From: Treponema sp. UBA6852
Lineage (GTDB): Bacteria; Spirochaetota; Spirochaetia; Treponematales; Treponemataceae
Assembly (NCBI GenBank): GCA_002449305.1
Contig: DKDI01000009.1
Span: 1-22,209 of the forward strand
Length of the DNA: 22,209 nucleotides
Direction: 5' to 3'
Both the position numbers and the translations under genes were made by a program. Position 1 is the first letter of the stretch, and each line of letters opens with the position of its first letter. Below are positions 15,606 to 22,209 of the stretch, piece by piece. The notes beneath the pieces are model-generated. The model searched no databases, was not told where the DNA came from, and was given only the letters and a program-made list of their open reading frames with translations.

Positions 15606-16134
15606 TTTTTATCTCCAGATATTTTAAAAGAGCTTTTTTTGCAGACTCAAATGCCAAAGGAATTTTTTCTATATCCGCCAAAGATTCAGCTTTTATCCAT
15701 TCAAGTGAAACAACTTCGCTTTGCTGAGTTTTAAATTCAAAATTAGAAGGCAAAGACGCTGAATAAAACATATCGCAGGTTTTATAAATTATTTTTTTGT
15801 AAACATAAGTATTTGGAAAAGCTCCAACAAATTTTATATTTTCAGGCACAACTCCAATTTCTTCTGAACACTCACGCATTGCACTTTTTTCAGGTTCTTC
15901 ATCAGGTTCACAAAATCCTCCGGGAAATGCAAGGAAATTTTTTCTAGGTTCTTTTGCCCGGCGTTCAAAAAGAATTTCATGTTTTTCATTTTCAAGAATT
16001 ACGCCCACAGCAGAAGCGACATTATTAAAAAGTTCAAGTCCGCAGTCAGGACAACACCATTGCCTTCCATTCAAAAGCGTTTGGATTTTTTTTGAGCTGC
16101 AATCAGGACAAAAATTAAATTTATTATTTTCCAT
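15595..16134 (-). CDS. zinc-ribbon Nudix hydrolase
   Basis: A 179-residue cytosolic Nudix enzyme with an N-terminal zinc ribbon (C9, C12, C28, C31), a NudC-like arrangement. The Nudix box is complete: G73, E79, then RECSEEIG at 87-94, which binds the metal and hydrolyses a nucleoside diphosphate linked to X. It lacks the long NudC N-terminal domain, so the substrate is uncertain (NAD(H), sugar nucleotides or oxidised nucleotides are all possible). I place the start at the ATG at 16134. The frame extends 10 codons upstream, but those codons overlap a strong extended -10 promoter that ends 7 nt before 16134. The mRNA therefore probably begins at the ATG itself. Confidence 0.86.
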   Translation of the reverse strand: MENNKFNFCPDCSSKKIQTLLNGRQWCCPDCGLELFNNVASAVGVILENEKHEILFERRAKEPRKNFLAFPGGFCEPDEEPEKSAMRECSEEIGVVPENIKFVGAFPNTYVYKKIIYKTCDMFYSASLPSNFEFKTQQSEVVSLEWIKAESLADIEKIPLAFESAKKALLKYLEIKNAR

Positions 16135-16141
16135 AAAAAAT

Positions 16142-16150
16142 ATTATAGCA
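16142..16150 (-). promoter_or_regulatory. extended -10 promoter of the Nudix gene (leaderless geometry)
   Basis: The minus strand reads TGCTATAAT (16150-16142), a perfect extended -10; the -35 (TTTTCA at 17 bp) is weak. Seven nt separate it from the ATG at 16134, so +1 should coincide with the A of the ATG. Confidence 0.68.
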
Positions 16151-16200
16151 CAAAACAAACGCAATGAAAAACTGCTATTTTATTTTTTACAAATTAAATG

Positions 16201-16206
16201 TATATT
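16201..16206 (+). promoter_or_regulatory. candidate -10 of the small unknown gene (leaderless geometry)
   Basis: TATATT lies 6 nt before the ATG at 16213; a weak TTTTAT is 17 bp upstream. No Shine-Dalgarno is present. It forms a divergent pair with the Nudix promoter, with the two ATGs about 80 bp apart. Confidence 0.4.
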
Positions 16207-16212
16207 TACTTC

Positions 16213-16614
16213 ATGGATAACATTCAAAAATTTTTTTCAGATGTTCAAAAAATCAAAAAACATTACCGTTCAGAAAATCCTGTTTATGACGGAAAAAAAG
16301 TCTGCATTCAAATTCAAAATTTATTTTCAAACTCAAATAGAAATTTAAAGTCGCTAGCAGATGCTTTTTCTGATTACTGGATGAATAAATACATTTTAAA
16401 TTCAAGTCAGCTAGAAAACGAACCTACAGAAGAGCACGTAAAAATTCTTGGAGCAATGCAGGCTCTCATAGACAATGACGTTTCTTCAACAGAAGCTTTG
16501 AGCAATGACGACTGGAAAGAACTTTGCCAAATTACAAATTGCGAGGCAGAAGAAATTCCAATTGAAACTTTAAACAATATGATGATGATTTTTTTAGACA
16601 AGCAGGCAATGTAA
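16213..16614 (+). CDS. unknown small acidic helical protein
   Basis: I do not recognise this 133-residue protein (start MDNIQKFF). It is predicted cytosolic and largely helical, with one conserved-looking acidic segment (EEHVKILGAMQALIDND) and two Cys near the C-terminal third. An in-frame ATG exists 15 nt upstream (16198), but it precedes the -10 box, so 16213 fits better. The radical SAM gene begins 3 nt after the stop, suggesting co-translation, so a linked role is possible. Codon use looks like the neighbours, which argues for a real gene. Confidence 0.7.
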   Translation: MDNIQKFFSDVQKIKKHYRSENPVYDGKKVCIQIQNLFSNSNRNLKSLADAFSDYWMNKYILNSSQLENEPTEEHVKILGAMQALIDNDVSSTEALSNDDWKELCQITNCEAEEIPIETLNNMMMIFLDKQAM

Positions 16615-16617
16615 TCA

Positions 16618-17628
16618 ATGGAAAATAACTTTTACCAGCAATGTGTTCAGTGCCCAAGAAAATGCAAGTCAGACAGAAGTAATGGAAAAACGGGATTCTG
16701 CGGAGAAACAGAAAATTTGAAAATCGCTTCTGCAGGATTGCATTTTGGAGAAGAACCGCTAATCACAGTTTTCGGCGGAAGCGGAACAATATTTTTTACA
16801 GGTTGCACTTTAAAATGCGCATTCTGCCAAAACTATCAGATAAGCCAGCAAGGAATGGGCGCAAATGTAGATGAAAAAGAATTTGCAGAAATTTGTCTCA
16901 AGCTTCAAGAGCTGGGAGCAGAAAATATAAATTTAGTTACAGGAAGCCATCACATTTCAAAAATCGCGCAGTTCCTAGAAATCGCAAAAAATTCAGGGCT
17001 TAAAATTCCAGTTGCATGGAATTCCAGTGCTTATGAATCAGTTGAAGCTCTTGAGCTTTTAAAAGATGTCGTTGATATATGGCTTCCGGATTTTAAAACA
17101 ATCAGCAGTGAAGCAAGCAAAAAACTTTTTATGGCAGAAGATTATCCGCTTGTTGCAAAAAAAAGCATCAGTTGGATGATAAAAAATTTTCCGCTTGAAA
17201 TAGAGGAAGTTTCAAAAAACGCTGAAAAGAAAGAAAAAATAAAAGGCGGCGTTATAATAAGACATCTTGCCTTGCCTGGAAAAATTGATGACACAATTTT
17301 TGCGCTTGAATGGCTGAAAAAAAATGCTGACGGAAAAAGCTGCATTTCACTTATGTCGCAGTACACGCCAGTTCCATTCAACTCAAAAACCGAAGCAGAA
17401 AAAAACTGGAGAGAAAATTCACTTAGCACTTTTGAAAATCGTTTAATCAGCAAAGACGAAGATGAAATCCTACGCGACATTATTGAAGCTTATAACTTTG
17501 AATATTTGTTCTATCAAGATTTAAGCGACGACACAAGCTGGCTTCCAGATTTTAACAAAACACAGCCTTTCAGCAATGCGCTTGCAAAACCAGTCTGGCA
17601 CTGGAAAGAAAAATTTTTAAAAAACTGA
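16618..17628 (+). CDS. PflX-type radical SAM iron-sulfur protein (COG1313)
   Basis: A 336-residue radical SAM enzyme. The [4Fe-4S] cluster motif is CTLKCAFC (C63, C67, C70), and an N-terminal extra cysteine group (C9, C12, C16, C28) is typical of PflX-type proteins. The region after the cluster fits the partial TIM barrel (for example NLVTGSHH at 105-112 and IWLPDFKT around 153). Named for similarity to pyruvate formate-lyase activating enzymes, but PflX proteins have no established activating partner, and no glycyl radical enzyme is nearby. The start is 3 nt after the preceding gene with no obvious ribosome site, so translation probably depends on coupling. The gene converges on the ATP-grasp gene with an 8-bp gap and no terminator. 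Confidence 0.85.
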   Translation: MENNFYQQCVQCPRKCKSDRSNGKTGFCGETENLKIASAGLHFGEEPLITVFGGSGTIFFTGCTLKCAFCQNYQISQQGMGANVDEKEFAEICLKLQELGAENINLVTGSHHISKIAQFLEIAKNSGLKIPVAWNSSAYESVEALELLKDVVDIWLPDFKTISSEASKKLFMAEDYPLVAKKSISWMIKNFPLEIEEVSKNAEKKEKIKGGVIIRHLALPGKIDDTIFALEWLKKNADGKSCISLMSQYTPVPFNSKTEAEKNWRENSLSTFENRLISKDEDEILRDIIEAYNFEYLFYQDLSDDTSWLPDFNKTQPFSNALAKPVWHWKEKFLKN

Positions 17629-17636
17629 TTTTTAAC

Positions 17637-18791
17637 TTACTTTTTCCAAAACTCAATATGCTCGCTGCCGATTAAAAGTGAATCTAAAATTTCTTTTTCA
17701 ACAGGTGATTTATGATGCGCAATTACAACTGCGATTCTGCTTGCGGAACTTGAAGGACATTCAGGAACAAAGTCTTTCTTGTGCTTATAAATATTTTTTT
17801 TTCCTGAAAGAAGATTATAGCTGTCGTTGAAAATTTTTCCGCTTTTTGTAGGAAGATAATTGAACTGAGAAAGGCAATTTTCATCCGAAGAAAAAATATT
17901 ATTTCCATTTTGTTCAAAAACATTCAGCACTGCGCTAGCATAAACATTTTTTTTGCAGCACTTTAAAAGCTCTTCAATTCCACCGCCAATTCTAGGCGCA
18001 AAATCAATCGGAACAAGAGTGTCTTCCTGGTCTTCAATAAAATCAAACTGTCCAAACGAAATATTTTCTTTTTCAAATAAAACATCGCACCATTTTTCAA
18101 GGGCTACTTTTATTTCTGTGCTAGGATTTAAAAGCTGATAAACCGCAGTGCACGGCGTTCCATGAATAAAAACAATTTCTTTTTTGCAAAGTCGGACTAA
18201 AGAAACATTTCCTTTAAAATAAAAAATGTCCGCACTGTATTCTTTTCCCAAAATATATTCTGTAACAAGCGCATTTTTATTTTCAATTTCAAAAAGTTTT
18301 AACGCACGGTTATTCACATTTCGGGCATTAAAAATAAATTTTTCAACTTCACCAATATTTTCTTTGCTTGCAATTTTTATTCCGTAGCCAGAAAAAAGTC
18401 CGTCGGGTTTTACAATTATACTTTTTCCAGTTTGATTAACAAAATCTTTTGCCAGCTGAATCGAATCAAAAATTCTTGGAACTTTAAAATAGTTCAACAA
18501 GTCATAAAGTTTTTTTTTGGAGCGTGAAGCCAGCAATGCGTTTTTTGAAATTTTACAACTCTCAATATTTTTTATACATTCAGAAATCCAATATTCAGAC
18601 AGAGGAACAACAATTTTATTTTCTGGAATTTTATCAGTAAATTCTATTTTTTCTTTTTCTGGAATTTCTTGATACTTGAGCATATAGGGAACTTCCGCAA
18701 AAAAGGCTTCAATTCCAATACTCAAAAAAGCTTCTCGTATTTCGTCCAAGCCAAAAACAAAAGAAGCCCCGGCTAAAACTATTTGCTCCAT
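17637..18791 (-). CDS. ATP-grasp domain ligase-like protein of unknown substrate
   Basis: A 384-residue protein with a carbamoyl-phosphate synthase/biotin carboxylase-like ATP-grasp fold: N-terminal subdomain (1-85), a Lys/Gly loop KPDGLFSGYGI (128-138), nucleotide-binding TEYILGKEYSAD (177-188), and the metal/phosphate motif PIDFAPRIGGG (261-271). That last motif is D-F-A-P-R where the common form is E-x-N-x-R, so the usual metal-binding Asn is Ala265; some ATP-grasp amide ligases also vary here. Such enzymes join an acyl phosphate to an amine or thiol; the product cannot be guessed. The start overlaps the end of the COG2509 gene by 13 bp, implying co-translation. A run of nine A's on the coding strand encodes Lys92-Lys94. 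Confidence 0.82.
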   Translation of the reverse strand: MEQIVLAGASFVFGLDEIREAFLSIGIEAFFAEVPYMLKYQEIPEKEKIEFTDKIPENKIVVPLSEYWISECIKNIESCKISKNALLASRSKKKLYDLLNYFKVPRIFDSIQLAKDFVNQTGKSIIVKPDGLFSGYGIKIASKENIGEVEKFIFNARNVNNRALKLFEIENKNALVTEYILGKEYSADIFYFKGNVSLVRLCKKEIVFIHGTPCTAVYQLLNPSTEIKVALEKWCDVLFEKENISFGQFDFIEDQEDTLVPIDFAPRIGGGIEELLKCCKKNVYASAVLNVFEQNGNNIFSSDENCLSQFNYLPTKSGKIFNDSYNLLSGKKNIYKHKKDFVPECPSSSASRIAVVIAHHKSPVEKEILDSLLIGSEHIEFWKK

Positions 18792-20386
18792 TGCAATGCA
18801 ATCCTTTCACAGGCATTTTCACCGTCCATTGCAGAACTTACAATGCCGCCAGAGTATCCGCTTCCTTCTCCAGCCGGAAAAAGATTTCGCAAACCAATGC
18901 ACTCAAACTTTTCCTTGCTGCGCAGAATTCTTATAGGAGTACTTGTGCGTGTTTCCGAAGCAATCAAAAGCGCATCATTGCAGACAAAGCCTTTCATCAG
19001 CTTGTTGAATTCTACAAAAGCTTTTTCAAGGCGATTTGAAATCTGAGCAGGAAGCCATTTATCCAAACGACTTGCAACAACACCTGGAGCATAACTTGCA
19101 GGCGGAAGAGTTTCACTTGCCTTGTGTTTCAAAAAATCCACAAGACACTGAGCCGGAGCTTTTTGACCTTTTCCATTTTCAAAAGTTTTCTGTTCAATAA
19201 ATTTTCTAAAAAGGAGACCTGCAATTTTTTCAGTTCCAATTGATTTTGCTTCTTCAACAAATTCCAAAGGAATATCTTCTGGACGAATTTCTACGACAAT
19301 TGCCGAGTTGCTCCACTTGCTATTGCGTCCTGCGGCAGACATTCCGTTTACGACAATTTCGTTAGGGCCAGTGCTGCTTGGAACAACAAAACCTCCGGGG
19401 CACATACAAAAACTGTAAACACCGCGACCGTCAATTTGTGAAGTGAGCCTGTATTCCGCAGCTCCAAGCTCCTGTTTTTTTTCTCCGTGAAACTGAATTG
19501 AATCAATCAAAGTTCTTGGATGCTCAACACGAACACCCATTGCAAAAGTTTTTGCTTCAAGAGATTCCGGGGAAATTTTTGCAAGCAAAGCATAAATGTC
19601 AGATGCTGAATGTCCTGTTGCCAAAAGAACTGCATCCGCAAAAATATTTTTTGTTTCCCCCTGATTTTTTACAACAACACCTTTTACAATTTTTTCATCG
19701 CCGGATTTTTCTAAAATGAAATCAACACATTCAGTATCAAAAAGAAATTCTCCGCCCTTTTGCAAAATAAAATTCCGAATGTTGTTTACAATTGCCGGAA
19801 GCTTGTCTGTGCCGATGTGCGGATGAGCGTCTGTAAGAATTTTTTTGTCCGCCCCGAAATGCTCAAAAATTTTTAAAATGCCATTTATATTTCCGCGCTT
19901 ATTGCTGCGTGTGTAAAGTTTTCCATCGCTAAAAGTTCCAGCTCCGCCTTCGCCAAAACAATAGTTCGAATTTTCATCCACAATTCCAGTTGTGCTTATC
20001 ATGGCGATGTCGCGTTTTCGTTTTGAAGTTTCGCTGCCACGCTCAATAACAACCGGCTTGATTCCATGCTCCAAAAGTTTCAGTGCGCCAAAAAGTCCTG
20101 CAGGTCCAGAACCTATTATGGCGACAGATTTTTTTCCGTCCGCAGTTTTCCAGTCAGGCAAAGCAAATTCATCAGCAGGATTTTCTCCGATGTAAACTTT
20201 GTAGCGCAAAAAAAATTTAATATTTCTATGGCGCGCGTCAATCGATTTTTTTACAAATACAGTTGAAATATCTTTTTCTTCAAAACTGATTCCTTGTTTT
20301 TTTAATGCAAGGCGGATTTCTTTTTGTATGAATTTTTCGTCTTTTTCTTTTTCTGGCTGAATCGCAATGGAAACTTCTTTTATCAT
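18779..20386 (-). CDS. FAD-dependent oxidoreductase, COG2509 family
   Basis: A 535-residue flavoprotein of the uncharacterised FAD-dependent dehydrogenase family COG2509. An N-terminal region of about 85 residues precedes the Rossmann FAD motif IIGSGPAGL (90-98) and the acidic ribose-binding site VVIERG (112-117). Then follow FGEGGAGTFSDGKLYTRS-type residues near 143-160 and the C-terminal FAD motif FPAGEGSGYSGGIVSSAMDG. Length and motifs are normal for the family; the substrate is unknown. It is translationally coupled to the ATP-grasp gene downstream (13-bp overlap). The ATG has no ribosome site and lies 10 nt after a -10-like TATATA, so the transcript may be leaderless. Confidence 0.88.
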   Translation of the reverse strand: MIKEVSIAIQPEKEKDEKFIQKEIRLALKKQGISFEEKDISTVFVKKSIDARHRNIKFFLRYKVYIGENPADEFALPDWKTADGKKSVAIIGSGPAGLFGALKLLEHGIKPVVIERGSETSKRKRDIAMISTTGIVDENSNYCFGEGGAGTFSDGKLYTRSNKRGNINGILKIFEHFGADKKILTDAHPHIGTDKLPAIVNNIRNFILQKGGEFLFDTECVDFILEKSGDEKIVKGVVVKNQGETKNIFADAVLLATGHSASDIYALLAKISPESLEAKTFAMGVRVEHPRTLIDSIQFHGEKKQELGAAEYRLTSQIDGRGVYSFCMCPGGFVVPSSTGPNEIVVNGMSAAGRNSKWSNSAIVVEIRPEDIPLEFVEEAKSIGTEKIAGLLFRKFIEQKTFENGKGQKAPAQCLVDFLKHKASETLPPASYAPGVVASRLDKWLPAQISNRLEKAFVEFNKLMKGFVCNDALLIASETRTSTPIRILRSKEKFECIGLRNLFPAGEGSGYSGGIVSSAMDGENACERIALQWSK

Positions 20387-20396
20387 GCAGACAGTT

Positions 20397-20424
20397 TATA
20401 TAGAAAAGAAAGAGGAATCAACAA
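20397..20424 (-). promoter_or_regulatory. candidate promoter of the COG2509 gene (leaderless geometry)
   Basis: TTGTTG (20424-20419) and TATATA (20402-20397) are 16 bp apart on the minus strand. The expected start is 3-4 nt before the ATG at 20386. Confidence 0.45.
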
Positions 20425-20433
20425 CCACAAAAA

Positions 20434-20460
20434 AATCTTCGGGTCAAGCTAGAAGATGGC
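20434..20460 (-). repeat. REP-like hairpin repeat, 27 nt, diverged
   Basis: On the minus strand it reads GCCAT, arm ATCTTC, loop region TAGCTTGACCC, arm GAAGAT, ending in T. It shares the 27-nt length and the GCTTGAC core with the copy at 20514; the head has one change (GCCAT for GTCAT). Confidence 0.55.
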
Positions 20461-20513
20461 ATTCTTTGCCTAAATATGACAAGTTTATTTTAATTCGGCA
20501 ATAATGATTTTAT

Positions 20514-20540
20514 GTCATACTCCGGCTTGACCGGAGTATC
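20514..20540 (+). repeat. REP-like hairpin repeat, 27 nt
   Basis: GTCAT head, 9-bp perfect stem ATACTCCGG (20517-20525) with CCGGAGTAT (20531-20539), loop CTTGA, and ATC end. It has no terminator U-run. Best-preserved member of the family in this window. Confidence 0.7.
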
Positions 20541-20550
20541 ACGTGCGTCC

Positions 20551-20576
20551 TGTCATTAATGTACCCTAAGATGACA
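20551..20576. repeat. degenerate inverted pair of repeat heads
   Basis: TGTCAT (20551-20556) and ATGACA (20571-20576) face each other, possibly two decayed ends of the same repeat family. There is little internal pairing. The remainder of the 235-bp gap 20387-20621 holds only the three repeats and the COG2509 promoter. Confidence 0.3.
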
Positions 20577-20588
20577 AAACGACTTACT

Positions 20589-20615
20589 GTCATTACCGTG
20601 CCTGACACGGTAATC
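20589..20615 (+). repeat. REP-like hairpin repeat, 27 nt
   Basis: GTCAT head, 9-bp perfect stem ATTACCGTG (20592-20600) with CACGGTAAT (20606-20614), loop CCTGA, and ATC end. It lies 6 nt beyond the stop of the lipoprotein gene and could stabilise or end that transcript, but no U-run follows on the minus strand. Confidence 0.7.
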
Positions 20616-20621
20616 TAAAAA

Positions 20622-22053
20622 CTAAAAATCCAATGCAAGCGAGCCGTCTGCTCCTGACTTCCATTTCTTGAGCCCGAAATCAGAGCTTGCAGAAACATAA
20701 GCGTTAAGCATATCAATCAGAGTGCCGCTGTACGAAAGTGTCTGCGCGCTCTTGCATTCCGATGTTGTGCCGGCAACAACAGAAGAAGTCGGACTATTTG
20801 TGTCAAAGTAGCCGCAGCCGGTGATTTTCGATGGGTCTGGAATGCAGATTTCGGCAGTATATGCATTAGTTTTGCTTATATAGGCAATTTGATTTTCAGC
20901 AGTTCCGCCACGGTCTATGTTGTCTTTAAACCAGTAGCAGTTTTTCAAATAGCCGTCTGTTCTTGCGGCGATTGCACCAGAAATATAGCTTAATTGTGTA
21001 CTCGTGTCTTTAACGGAGTTTGTTTTTATCTGCACAGCACTTATAGCATTTTCTATAGTTCCATAGTTTATTGCACATATTCCGGCAGTTTTCTGATAAG
21101 AGTCATTCCAGTTAAAAGTCAATTGATTTTCTATATTACCGGTTACAAAGCAGTTTACTACTTTTCCACTTTCAGTATTAACTTTGCATATTCCTGCGGT
21201 GTCACTTTTTGTACCTATGGAAATATCTGCCTTTACAATGCAGTTTTTTATATTTCCATAGTTGTATGTACAAATCATTCCTCCGCGGCTCATTCCACGG
21301 TCGCTAAGGTCTCCTGAACAAGTCTGATTAACAACAAGATTTTCAATTGTTCCGTAGTTGTCAAAAAAAAGACCAAACATCTGGCTGCCAAGTCCATCTT
21401 CTCTTTTTGTTATATTGTATGAAATTGTTTTTCCATTTCCATTAAATGTGCCCTTAAACGGCATATTGTTACTCTCTGCATAGTCGTCTGTAATTGATTT
21501 TACAAATCCAATCGGCTGCCAGTCATCCGCACAATCTGCCAAATCAACATCATCCGCAAGCGTAATCGTTATACCTTCAAAGTCGCTTCCGGCATTTACC
21601 AATTCACAAAGTTTTACCATGTCAGTGGAAGAAAGAACAACCAGTTTTTTATAAGAAGGCGTAGAATCAAATGCGGAAACTACAGGCTGTAAAGACAAAG
21701 AACAATCCGTGTTTTCACCTTTTTCAACAGTCGCGTCAGCAGTTCCCCAGCCAACAACAAGGTCGCCTTCATTAGAATCAAATGCTTTAGCTTCTATTAT
21801 ATACTCTCCGGGGTTAAGTTCATCAAATTCTATTACCCCCCCCCGAAAACTCAGTTTTTTTGTCAACAATCTTAGAGTTCAAACTTATGGTTACAACAAA
21901 TTTATCAGCCTTGTCCTGACTAAAAGAATAGCGCGCGCTTCCCGGCAAGACAACACGCACAGAGCCGCCTTCACCAGAAGAGCCGGACATATTCATGCAC
22001 GAAGAAAGCACAAACAAAAATGCAAATAAAGCAGGAAAAATAAATTTCTTCAT
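20622..22053 (-). CDS. GLUG-repeat surface lipoprotein, frame interrupted at a G9 tract (candidate phase-variable gene)
   Basis: Reading starts at ATG 22053 (GGAGG upstream, 22064-22060) and gives a lipoprotein signal with lipobox LSSC, Cys19. At the nine-G run (21836-21844) the frame is lost, and the product stops at 21823 after 76 residues. With eight G's the frame continues (KTEFSGGVIEFDELNPGEY) to 20622, giving 476 residues. The parts are a beta-sandwich-like N-terminal domain (about 30-125) containing the junction, a region with WQPIGF and FKGTFNGNGKTIS (about 177-211), then about five GLUG-type repeats of the form G-I-x-N-G-x-I-x-N (about 226-371), and a Cys-containing C-terminal part. 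GLUG proteins are commonly cell-surface or adhesin-like; that role is inferred. The present sequence is the OFF state, a pseudogene, or a homopolymer error. Confidence 0.82.
21836..21844 (-). repeat. homopolymeric G9 tract inside the lipoprotein gene
   Basis: Nine consecutive C's on the plus strand are nine G's on the coding strand. One unit fewer (or two more) restores the reading frame exactly across the run. Tracts of this kind gain and lose units by slipped-strand mispairing; poly-G switches are known in Treponema pallidum. Confidence 0.9.
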
Positions 22054-22094
22054 AAAATACCTCCAGTAGTTTTTATTCACAATACATATTTTAT

Positions 22095-22124
22095 ATTATG
22101 ATTCAGTTCTTTTGCAAATGTCAA
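22095..22124 (-). promoter_or_regulatory. sigma70-like promoter of the lipoprotein gene
   Basis: A perfect TTGACA (22124-22119), 18 bp, then CATAAT (22100-22095). The leader would be about 35 nt and contains the GGAGG ribosome site. The promoter looks strong, so expression control by the G-tract would act at translation. Confidence 0.65.
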
Positions 22125-22192
22125 CTTTTTACAAAAGAAATTTAATTTTTTTATATGCAACTGCCATTGTATATCTCATAAGTATCGTTTAT

Positions 22193-22209
22193 GTCATTTT
22201 CAGGCTTGA
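22193..22209 (+). repeat. REP-like hairpin repeat, cut by the window end
   Basis: The last 17 bases read GTCAT, TTTCAG, GCTTGA: the head, left arm and loop of the same 27-nt family. The predicted continuation is an arm complementary to the left arm followed by ATC. It lies upstream of the lipoprotein promoter, so the lipoprotein gene is flanked by repeats on both sides. Confidence 0.55.

Noticed and set aside
16135..16164. Ten-codon upstream extension of the Nudix gene
   Set aside because: It covers the perfect extended -10 box, so it should not be in the mRNA; MENNKF also fits the zinc-ribbon start.
17629..17636. Terminator between the radical SAM and ATP-grasp genes
   Set aside because: Only 8 bp separate the convergent stops, and no stem-loop is visible.
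18510..18518. A9 run in the ATP-grasp gene as a second phase-variation tract
   Set aside because: Runs of 8-9 A's at Lys codons are common in this AT-rich DNA, and the reading frame is intact here; no evidence of switching.
20387..20621. CRISPR array
   Set aside because: Repeats are hairpins in mixed orientation with irregular gaps and no conserved direct repeat-spacer pattern.
21823..21869. Treating the two halves of the lipoprotein locus as separate genes, with the second starting near 21869
   Set aside because: No ribosome site or sensible start for the second half, and one-base correction in the G tract gives a continuous domain.

Overview
The window is AT-rich, densely packed chromosomal DNA and most resembles a Treponema-type spirochaete. 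That assignment rests on the overall look of the protein families (ThrH, the two-TM adenylate cyclase with its coiled-coil partner, the Gx-transporter protein, a GLUG-repeat lipoprotein with a poly-G tract) and is an inference. No rRNA, phage, transposase or CRISPR array was seen, so this is mostly core genome with one accessory surface-protein locus at the right end.

Layout. 94-699 (+) encodes a ThrH-type phosphatase. 817-3298 (-) is a two-gene unit, pseudouridine synthase then formate-THF ligase (fhs). 3395-6603 (-) is a translationally coupled pair: class III nucleotide cyclase, then a coiled-coil membrane protein. Diverging from it are murJ and an M24 peptidase (6686-9448, +). These converge on mnmG plus a Gx-type membrane protein (9445-12533, -). 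12796-13316 (+) is a small redox operon, an FTR-like iron-sulfur protein and thioredoxin, converging across a shared terminator on a secreted NagZ-like GH3 enzyme (13361-15046, -). Behind it lie two terminators, tRNA-Cys, a small membrane protein and a zinc-ribbon Nudix hydrolase (15203-16134, -). Diverging from these are an unknown small protein and a PflX-type radical SAM protein (16213-17628, +). Then come an ATP-grasp protein and a COG2509 FAD protein (17637-20386, -), a 235-bp intergenic region rich in hairpin repeats, and a frame-interrupted lipoprotein gene (20622-22053, -).

Main observations. (1) The lipoprotein gene is split by a run of nine G's; eight would restore a continuous 476-residue lipoprotein, as expected of a slipped-strand phase-variation switch (or a homopolymer miscall). 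(2) A 27-nt hairpin family with conserved head, loop and tail but covarying arms occurs three times in full, once as a 29-nt variant and once cut by the window end. (3) At least five transcription units appear to make leaderless mRNAs: a sigma70-like -10 box sits 6-10 nt before the start codon and there is no Shine-Dalgarno. (4) The FTR-like protein has the six-cysteine set but with the central CxC shifted. (5) The cyclase has Ser where the purine-recognising Lys normally sits.
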